A stretch of DNA of 64,000 nucleotides, taken from positions 248,001-312,000 of the forward strand of contig JAJTCM010000003.1 of NCBI GenBank assembly GCA_021325675.1. The letters are read 5' to 3'. Numbering within the stretch: position 1 is the stretch's first letter; the number at the start of each line of letters is the position of its first letter. The notes beneath the pieces are model-generated. The model was not told the origin of the DNA. It saw nothing but the letters and a program-made list of their open reading frames with translations, and did no database searches. Made by a program: the position numbers and the translations under genes. This document shows positions 58,215 through 64,000 of this stretch, in pieces. This DNA is from Crocinitomicaceae bacterium (GTDB lineage Bacteria > Bacteroidota > Bacteroidia > Flavobacteriales_D > Crocinitomicaceae).

Positions 58215-59754
58215 CATTAAAGTACTGGTGATTGATGATGATAAGGAGGATTTTGCCATCATCCAGGATCTTTTTTCCAGGATTAAATCCAGCAGGTTCA
58301 CTCTCACGTGGTCACCGAACTATACCGATGCCCTTGAACAGATTGCCCGGAAGGAACACGACATCTATCTTATAGATTACCGTCTCGGTTCGGAGAATGG
58401 CCTCGGACTGATTAAAGAAGCCGTAAAAATAGGCATCGACGTTCCTTTAATCCTGCTAACAGGACTAAATGATATCGAAATAGACAAGCAGGCCATGAGT
58501 GCAGGCGCTTTCGATTACCTGGAGAAAGATTTACTGACACCCAGCCTTCTGGAAAGAACTATCCGCTATAGCATTGAGCATGCAAAAGACAGCAAGCGGA
58601 TCAAGCAATTAAATCTTCACCTCGTTAAAATCGGCAAGGAAAAATACCGGAATTTATTTCAAAACTCGCTGGTAGCCATGCATACAAAAGATGCAAAAAC
58701 CTTAAAAGTGATCGAAGTGAATGATTTCAGCATCCGGATGTTTGGCTACAAGTCAAAAAAAGAGTACCTGGATAATTTTGACACGAGCACTCATTTTGTA
58801 AACCCCGCGGAAAGGGATGATATTGTAAAGCTTCTGAAGAAAGAAGGAGGTACTATCAACCAGAGCATACATGAAATGAAGAAGCTGGACGGATCCCACT
58901 TTTGGGCAAATATCTTTATGAAACTGAATTCCGAAAGAAGCCTTTTCCAGGTCGTTATCGTTGATGTAACCGAGCAGGTCCATTCCCAGGAAGAGCTTGA
59001 AAACAAAGTCAAAATCCGGACCCTGGAACTGACCGAATCTCTCGCGCGTGAAAAAGCATTAAATGAATCTACCTCACGCTTCATTGCCGCCGCGTCCCAT
59101 GAATTCCGCACCCCCTTAACCACTATTCTTTCCAGCGCAACCCTGATCGAAAAATACTCAGGTGCACAGCAGGAACAAAACCGCTTAAAACACACACAAC
59201 GGATCTCCGCTTCTGTCAGGAACCTTACCGTGATCCTGGATGATTGCCTTTCTCTTTCACAATTTGACAAAGGAAGCATTCAAGCCCACTCTGAAATTTT
59301 CAATTTGCCCGAATTCTTAAAAAGCATCAGGGAAGAAACGGAAGGCATGCTCTCTAAAAAAAATCAGTATCTCCAATACCGGCACGAAGGTGACCTGATG
59401 ACAAAGCATGCTAAAAAAATATTGAAAAACATACTTTTCAACCTCATTTCAAACGCCAGTAAATACTCTCCTGAAAATAGTGAAATAGCGCTTTACTCCT
59501 CTATAATCAAGGAAAAAGTAACGATCATAGTTCAGGATAAAGGCATCGGAATCCCGAAAGCTGATCAAAAAAACCTGTTCCAGGAATTCTTCCGGGCGGG
59601 CAATGTCGGCAATATCCAGGGTACCGGCCTGGGACTGTGTCTCGTCGGAAAATACGTGGAGCTCATTCACGGAACGATTAAATTTTCCAGTAAACCAAAC
59701 AAAGGCACCAGCTTCACCCTCAATTTACCAAAAAGTATTGAGGAACCGTTGTAA
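58204..59754 (+). CDS. Receiver-PAS-histidine kinase hybrid
   Basis: 516 residues from ATG 58204 (MTNSIKVLVIDDDKEDFAII); TTG 58198 is less likely. An N-terminal receiver (VIDDD, IYLIDYRLGSENG with the phospho-acceptor Asp, ILLTGL, DYLEKD) is followed by a PAS domain (about 150-270: NLFQNSLVAMHTKDAKTLKVI, in part, IVDVTEQVHSQEE), a coiled coil, HisKA (AAASHEFRTPLTTILSSATLI, in part) and HATPase (NLISNASKYSPEN, DKGIGIPKADQ, GTGLGLCLVGKYVELIHG). Order receiver-kinase suggests that phosphorylation of the receiver controls the kinase. It overlaps the small regulator by 11 bp. A terminator follows. Confidence 0.92.
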   Translation: MTNSIKVLVIDDDKEDFAIIQDLFSRIKSSRFTLTWSPNYTDALEQIARKEHDIYLIDYRLGSENGLGLIKEAVKIGIDVPLILLTGLNDIEIDKQAMSAGAFDYLEKDLLTPSLLERTIRYSIEHAKDSKRIKQLNLHLVKIGKEKYRNLFQNSLVAMHTKDAKTLKVIEVNDFSIRMFGYKSKKEYLDNFDTSTHFVNPAERDDIVKLLKKEGGTINQSIHEMKKLDGSHFWANIFMKLNSERSLFQVVIVDVTEQVHSQEELENKVKIRTLELTESLAREKALNESTSRFIAAASHEFRTPLTTILSSATLIEKYSGAQQEQNRLKHTQRISASVRNLTVILDDCLSLSQFDKGSIQAHSEIFNLPEFLKSIREETEGMLSKKNQYLQYRHEGDLMTKHAKKILKNILFNLISNASKYSPENSEIALYSSIIKEKVTIIVQDKGIGIPKADQKNLFQEFFRAGNVGNIQGTGLGLCLVGKYVELIHGTIKFSSKPNKGTSFTLNLPKSIEEPL

Positions 59755-59810
59755 ACGGTTTTTCACACAGTACAGAATTCCTTTCATTTACGGGGCAAAC
59801 CTATACGGTG

Positions 59811-59842
59811 AAAAAGCCACTCCCCAAGGAATGGCTTTTTCT
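59811..59842 (+). terminator. Terminator of the signalling operon
   Basis: AAAAAGCCACTCC (59811-59823) and GGAATGGCTTTTT (59828-59840) form a 13-bp stem with one mismatch and a CCAA loop. Placed 56 bp after the hybrid kinase stop. The A and T ends allow it to act in both directions. Confidence 0.85.
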
Positions 59843-60015
59843 ACTTTCGTGGCCTTGAGCGGGGAAATGTCGAACTTTTTAGCGGAGGATATACAGCGGA
59901 TTTTGGATTTTACAGATCAGGCATTGTTGCATCATATTAAAGACAGAGTTAGAAGTTCAATTAAGCGCTCCGTTTATATTCAGTTTTGTTGGTCCTGCTA
60001 CAGGAACAGGTCCAT

Positions 60016-61518
60016 TTATTTCCTAATTATTAACTGTGATGTTTGGTTGATTCCAGACTTATCGAATAAACGCAAAACATAAGCCCCGGAATTAACATTA
60101 AGGTTAATCGTTTCGTTGACATCTGATTCAAATATCAATTTTCCTAACAGGTCGTATACTTGTACGAAACTTATATTTTCCAAAGCTTCGAGGTGTAAAA
60201 CATCAGTAAATGGATTCGGGAACACTTTTACATGACCCAGAGTAAGATCGTCCACATATACATAATTGAGACCTATTTTGACCAGCCAAATATCATTGTT
60301 CCCATAATGAGAAGCTGAACTTCCGCCGTTATTGTGTTTATGACCTACAATCAAGTATCCTCCATCTGGTGTTTCAATGGCCCCGGTGGCATAGTCTGAT
60401 TCAGGTGTGCCAATCCGTGTTTCCCATGTTATAGTGTCAGCGTTAAGTTTTGTGATCCAGAAATCTGTACTATACATTATTCCACCTGAAACATCACCTT
60501 CCCAGGACTGCGAATCACCGGCTAAAATATAACCGTTATCACTCGTTCTTCTTATCGATTTTGCAAAATCAAGGCTATTTCCCCCAAAGGTGTAATCATT
60601 TTCTATATTTCCGGCCAGGTCTAATTCTATCAAGCGGTAATCGTTATTCGAAAACCCAATAACAGCTATTCCCCCGGACGGGCTCTGACAGACTGAAGTG
60701 GCACAATCACCAAAGGAAGTTCCAATGGAGCGGTCCCATTCCCATGTTCCTAAACTGTCCATTTTGATTATCCAATAGTCCCGGCTATTTAAATCACTAA
60801 AATTTCCACCTGGTTCAATGGTAGAACCAACTACGACGAAACCATTATCGGAAGTTTGTTCGATAGAATAACTTATGTCCCGGAAGGATTTACGATAGGT
60901 TTTTTGCCATTCAAGATTTCCATTGGCACTTAACTTTATTATCCAGTATTTCGTTCCTTCTTCCGTTACATTTTGCACATCGCCATCCATGGAATTTGTC
61001 CAGCCCGTTACGATAAAACCGCCGTCACTTGTTTGACGGACATCTTGTGCAGCTTCATCATGTGACCCCCCAAAAGATTTCTTCCATATAATATTACCGA
61101 GAGCATTTAATTTGATTACCCAAAAATCGGAATAGGATACTGTACCATGATGTCCGCTCACATTTCCATCATCTGAATTCGAAGACCCGACAACGATAAA
61201 AGAGCCATCCGGGTTTGCCCGTACTGCTGAGGCTGCCTCATCTTGAGATCCCCCGTAGTTTTTATTCCAAATCAAATTTCCTGCAGCATTGACTTTAATA
61301 ATCCAAAAATCTGTTTGACTCGGAGTACCCGAAACATCATGGTCATCTGACCTTGTCGACCCGACAACAATATAGCCATTGCCAGCTGTTGTGTCTACAT
61401 CACTGGCATAATCGTCATTGGAACCACCATAATTATTTTCCCATAAAATAAAAGGGACAGCTTGGGCAAGTGATTGATAATGAAATGATAAGAATAAGAA
61501 TACTAAAAGAATCTTCAT
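60016..61518 (-). CDS. Secreted repeat protein with T9SS type A sorting domain
   Basis: 500 residues with signal peptide MKILLVFLFLSFHYQSLAQ. The body has about six to seven repeats of 55-60 residues, each with a (Y/F)GGSxDxAxxV motif (NYGGSNDDYASDV, YGGSQDEAASAV, FGGSHDEAAQDV, IGTSFGDCATSV, FGGNSLDFAKSI, RIGTPESDYATGA), a G(Y/F)IVVG strand and DFWIIKxNAxGN. This is the WD40-like/delta-60 type repeat family that forms a beta-propeller. Residues about 425-500 are a type A sorting domain (VKVFPNPFTDVLHLEAL, VQVYDLLGKLIF, SGAYVLRLFDKSG). Surface-exposed or secreted. Confidence 0.85.
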   Translation of the reverse strand: MKILLVFLFLSFHYQSLAQAVPFILWENNYGGSNDDYASDVDTTAGNGYIVVGSTRSDDHDVSGTPSQTDFWIIKVNAAGNLIWNKNYGGSQDEAASAVRANPDGSFIVVGSSNSDDGNVSGHHGTVSYSDFWVIKLNALGNIIWKKSFGGSHDEAAQDVRQTSDGGFIVTGWTNSMDGDVQNVTEEGTKYWIIKLSANGNLEWQKTYRKSFRDISYSIEQTSDNGFVVVGSTIEPGGNFSDLNSRDYWIIKMDSLGTWEWDRSIGTSFGDCATSVCQSPSGGIAVIGFSNNDYRLIELDLAGNIENDYTFGGNSLDFAKSIRRTSDNGYILAGDSQSWEGDVSGGIMYSTDFWITKLNADTITWETRIGTPESDYATGAIETPDGGYLIVGHKHNNGGSSASHYGNNDIWLVKIGLNYVYVDDLTLGHVKVFPNPFTDVLHLEALENISFVQVYDLLGKLIFESDVNETINLNVNSGAYVLRLFDKSGINQTSQLIIRK

Positions 61519-61681
61519 AATGGTTTGGGTTATTTAGGCAAACATAATCAAGCATTTACCTGGCCTGTTCTCTTTGCAATAACAAAGGTAAACTTTTTTA
61601 TAAAACCACTATTCTTTTCTTGAGTATAACAAAGAAAAAACAACATGAAGGACTTGTAGTCAATTGATTAAGGAAATAAAA

Positions 61682-63403
61682 CTACGATCTACTCTTTTTT
61701 AAGCGGAAACGAGATGTATCCTTAGCAATTTCTTTATCTTCGGAATTCAGACGTTTGAGCAGATCGGTCAGGTCAGGGTTTCGGGATGCTTTTTCAGCAA
61801 TGACTTCGTAGCTGAATTCACGTAAAAAAGGCTTTAGCTCATTTTGTTTGCGGTGTTCCTTTTCAATGACCTCGAGGAATTTTTTCAGATTTTTATCATT
61901 GGTTTTATGAGCATAAACCTGATTAACCGCTGCTTTTTTTTCCTCCGAATCACCAATTGCACTAAAATAATTTCCCAAACAACTTTCTGCTTCGTGTCCA
62001 GATTCCCAGCCTTCCAGCAAAGTATCTTGCGATTTTTGTGGGTTATTCATTTTTTGGCGATAAATAGAAGAGGCATTGAGGTATTTTTTCTTTGATTTTT
62101 CTTCTGCGACGGATTGTTCATAAAACTGGTAGGCCAGTTCCTTCTTGCTCAATTTTAAGTAAAGGTCTCCCGCCTTTTCGTATTTTTTTAGCTCTACATA
62201 AAGCTTGACAGCTTCATCGGTCATATTCCCCTTTTCATAGCATTCGGCAGCTTTTTGTGTGTTTTTAAGGTGTTTGAGATAGAGTGCCGCTGCTTCTTTG
62301 TAATAGTGCCCTTCTTCTAAAGTGCTGGCTGCTTTATAATTGTTTTTGAGCAACTTCATGTAAACAAAGGCCGCTTTTTCATATTCGCCCTTATCAACCA
62401 ATTCCTGCGCTGTTTTCAGGTATTGATTGGTCAAATGCGTGCCGTAATCACCGATATCTACCACTCTCCCGTTTCCTGAATTCGGGCTTTGAAATAAAGA
62501 AAGGTTATTCCAGCGAACATTCAGATCAAGAAAGCCACCTTCTTTTCCGCGCGCCGCACCACTGTTATCAATCGGAATTGCATACTTAAGCGCTTCTTCC
62601 GGGTTGTCTTTCAGCAACTTTAGCAATTTATCGATCTGCTTTTGGTTTCGCTCTTCCAGGTTTTCAAGGTCCCGCTGCATTTTTTCCAGCATGGGACCGC
62701 TTTTTGAACTAAGCCCGAGAATTAGTTTACCAAGCCAGGACGGTTTTTTCGTTTCATCTGCTGAGCCTGTAGTTTTGGTTCCGGAATTTGCCGGACGGAA
62801 AAGTAATCTGTAAAAACCAAGCTTGATTTTTTCCAGGAAATTCAAGGGATTGGAAGGAAGCTTTTCCTGTTTTGGAACAACGCTCTTTTCCAGTGCTTTT
62901 AACGGATCTTCCGTTTCATCCACTTGCACCCGAAAAGTTTTGATCCGCTCAGGAATGAAGTTTGTATCTTCAGGAGAAAAGACAAACCTGAACTTCTCTT
63001 CCGGCATAACAAACAAATTCCCGATCATTAAAGTTTCCTCAAGAATTACAAAGCCCGTTTCCGGATGAAAAACATGAATTTTGTTGTTAAAAAGTCTTTC
63101 ATGATCTTCCTGGGAAATCCGGGGGCTGACCTCACATTTTTCAGGAATATAAAAATCCGGGAACACGCGTTGGCAATATTCGTGCCTGCCGGCGTTAAAA
63201 TTGCCTTCACTTTCATCAACGAGAACGATGCAACCCCAAATGCTATTTGCAGTTGAACCGGGAAGAGGAAAAATCCGGATATCATGCAAACTCATTCCCA
63301 GCGATTGGATTTCGATCAGCCAATTCCTGGCGGAAGCGCCCCGGATAAAAAAGCCACCCACGCTAAACATATTTCGCGGTGAAGGTTTAATTTTGAGTTC
63401 CAT
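61682..63403 (-). CDS. TPR protein, possible component of a MoxR-vWA-beta-propeller-type system
   Basis: 573 residues from ATG 63403 (MELKIKPSPRNMF); a TTG at 63448 gives 15 more residues but lies deeper in the upstream gene. The N-terminal about 170 residues (FSVGGFFIRGASARNWL, then IRIFPLPGSTANSIWGCIVL, in pieces, and HVFHPETGFVILEE) have a compact alpha/beta look and resemble the bpX-type domains of MoxR-vWA-beta-propeller ternary systems as I remember them; this is a family guess. A basic linker (180-260) leads to a long TPR array (about 325-480: YEKAAFVYMKLLKNNYKAAS, YYKEAAALYLKHLKN, KAAECYEKGNMTDEAVKLYV, in pieces) and a charged tail. Cytosolic. It overlaps the upstream gene by 17 bp. 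Confidence 0.62.
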   Translation of the reverse strand: MELKIKPSPRNMFSVGGFFIRGASARNWLIEIQSLGMSLHDIRIFPLPGSTANSIWGCIVLVDESEGNFNAGRHEYCQRVFPDFYIPEKCEVSPRISQEDHERLFNNKIHVFHPETGFVILEETLMIGNLFVMPEEKFRFVFSPEDTNFIPERIKTFRVQVDETEDPLKALEKSVVPKQEKLPSNPLNFLEKIKLGFYRLLFRPANSGTKTTGSADETKKPSWLGKLILGLSSKSGPMLEKMQRDLENLEERNQKQIDKLLKLLKDNPEEALKYAIPIDNSGAARGKEGGFLDLNVRWNNLSLFQSPNSGNGRVVDIGDYGTHLTNQYLKTAQELVDKGEYEKAAFVYMKLLKNNYKAASTLEEGHYYKEAAALYLKHLKNTQKAAECYEKGNMTDEAVKLYVELKKYEKAGDLYLKLSKKELAYQFYEQSVAEEKSKKKYLNASSIYRQKMNNPQKSQDTLLEGWESGHEAESCLGNYFSAIGDSEEKKAAVNQVYAHKTNDKNLKKFLEVIEKEHRKQNELKPFLREFSYEVIAEKASRNPDLTDLLKRLNSEDKEIAKDTSRFRLKKSRS

Positions 63404-63989
63404 AAGCTGCTCGTATCGTGTGAATAAATGGAGTAATAAACTGTTCAAAAAACAGACTCGTACTTATTTTTTCGAGTTGTTCAAATCCGGAATCCTTCGC
63501 TTTCGTTTCAACAACCGTCCCGCAATCTTCCAATTGAGCCGTTAGTTCCGAGATTTCTTTTTCGTTGAAGTAATGTGCAATGGTGGTTGGTGTGTTGTCC
63601 ACATATGTTTTAGCTGCTTTGAGACCGCAGTTTGTTGCATTGGCAATTAGTTTGGTTTGCTGAAGCCTGTCACCCGCATTCGGAAGCAACGTCATTTCAA
63701 ATAAAGGTTCACGGTAATAAACATGATTACCCGCAAAAAAATCAGCTGTGGAAACACCTAAAGAAGCATCCAGAGCTGAAGGAATATAGATTTTAGGAAT
63801 TTCCAGATTACTGCTGCTTAGGATAAAAAGCCCGGACCGGTTAATTTCGATTGTACTGCCGTCTTCAAATTCAAAGAGATTGTGATTGATTTCAGCTGCA
63901 GTAATCAGCAAACTTTCCTGGTTTTTAGCAGTCGGGTTCAGTTTGATGTGGTGTCCGGCGTTTAGCACGAGTTCATGAATGTTGAACAT
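63387..63989 (-). CDS. Protein with a ribosomal L7/L12 C-terminal-like domain
   Basis: 200 residues. The first about 95 residues are a beta-rich domain of unknown family (TIEINRSGLFILSSSNLEIP, in part). Residues about 97-163 align by eye with the L7/L12 C-terminal domain: FEMTLLPNAGDRLQQTKLIA, then CGLKAAKTYVDNTP in place of LGLKEAKDLVExAP, and EISELTAQLEDCGTVVE in place of KxxLEEAGAxVE. The L12-C fold, also found in ClpS, contacts GTPases or AAA+ proteins. No signal peptide. The last 60 bp, EQFITPFIHTIRAAYGTQN, overlap the next gene by 17 bp; the ATG overlaps the stop of the gene upstream (TGATG). Three translationally linked genes are thus indicated. Confidence 0.6.
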   Translation of the reverse strand: MFNIHELVLNAGHHIKLNPTAKNQESLLITAAEINHNLFEFEDGSTIEINRSGLFILSSSNLEIPKIYIPSALDASLGVSTADFFAGNHVYYREPLFEMTLLPNAGDRLQQTKLIANATNCGLKAAKTYVDNTPTTIAHYFNEKEISELTAQLEDCGTVVETKAKDSGFEQLEKISTSLFFEQFITPFIHTIRAAYGTQN

Positions 63990-64000
63990 CAGTCTGCCAT
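63989..64000 (-). CDS. 3' end of an upstream gene of the same operon (fragment)
   Basis: The minus strand at the window edge reads ATGGCAGACTGA and continues TGTTC: the TGA shares its last base with the ATG of the next gene (TGATG), the same kind of junction as elsewhere in this window. Only the last three codons (M-A-D) and the stop are visible, so nothing can be said about the product; a MoxR ATPase or vWA protein would fit the guess made for the neighbours. Confidence 0.4.
   Translation of the reverse strand: MAD

Noticed and set aside
59831-60082. Small plus-strand gene of 84 codons
   Set aside because: Starts in the terminator stem, second half antisense to a well-supported T9SS gene, composition changes midway; kept only as an observation.
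60016-61518. CRISPR-like periodicity
   Set aside because: The roughly 170-180 bp period is the coding of propeller repeats with diverged sequence, not identical repeats with spacers.
1-64000. Insertion sequences, prophage, integrase, rRNA operon, replication origin
   Set aside because: No transposase, integrase, phage structural gene, rRNA sequence or DnaA-box cluster was recognised on either strand.

Overview
The window is a piece of a Bacteroidota chromosome, most likely order Flavobacteriales (Crocinitomicaceae/Fluviicola-like; this placement is inference). Evidence: several secreted proteins end in type IX secretion system (T9SS) sorting domains of type A and type B; there is a PorP/SprF-type outer-membrane protein, two TPR/PD40/OmpA (PorE-like) proteins, lipoproteins with an LxxC lipobox, DUF4199, a MerR/B12 regulator, and -7 boxes of the form TAnnTTTG in front of many genes. 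Coding density is high, and genes often overlap by 1-17 nt. No rRNA, CRISPR array, transposase or phage gene was seen.

Layout. 1-2.4 kb: end of ridA and a three-part glycosyltransferase with no ordinary start codon. 2.5-7.1 kb: an orphan PAS kinase, an OmpR-type two-component pair, and a divergent secreted protein whose promoter carries four TTTAAC boxes at 10-11 bp spacing. 7.7-14.2 kb: co-directional run with E2 acyltransferase, PorE-like OmpA protein, DEDDh exonuclease, FAH-family enzyme and a CHASE kinase. 14.3-21.2 kb: DinB-like protein, tRNA-His, DEAD-box helicase, universal stress protein, CvfB-like protein, lipoprotein, thioredoxin-like protein, transaldolase, the small SRP RNA with a consensus promoter, and TatA. 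21.4-27.9 kb: two secreted amidohydrolases, a small respiratory-type membrane protein, cytochrome c and HflX. 28.1-31.3 kb: an AT-rich accessory island with an unknown coiled-coil secreted protein, a T9SS cargo apparently split by a frameshift, and an outer-membrane barrel protein. 31.3-34.7 kb: membrane glycosyltransferase, Nfu, Mrp and a lipoprotein. 34.8-40 kb: CarH-like B12 regulator, then an ECF sigma factor operon whose second gene looks like an anti-sigma factor spanning both membranes, a lipoprotein and a T9SS cargo. 40-44.6 kb: fructose-1,6-bisphosphatase and mfd. 44.5-45.2 kb: a DUF433/DUF5615 toxin-antitoxin pair bracketed by an exact 19-bp direct repeat. 45.2-49.9 kb: queE, PorE-like protein, UbiA-family prenyltransferase, DUF4199 and VOC genes on the minus strand. 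50-54.3 kb: T9SS cargo and a SprB/SprF-like pair, sharing a 40-bp upstream element. 54.7-59.8 kb: unknown protein, universal stress protein, and a kinase/regulator/hybrid-kinase operon. 60-64 kb: a repeat-rich T9SS cargo and the end of an operon with a ribosomal L7/L12-C-like domain protein and a TPR protein, possibly the tail of a MoxR-vWA-beta-propeller-type system that continues beyond the window.

The strongest leads are the putative dual-membrane anti-sigma factor (36451-37800), the L12-C-like/TPR operon at the right edge, the OmpR-type operator at 6154-6191, the toxin-antitoxin insertion behind mfd, the split T9SS cargo in the AT-rich island, and several families of short intergenic repeats that sit flush against gene ends. 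All domain calls are by eye from translated sequence; no database search was run.
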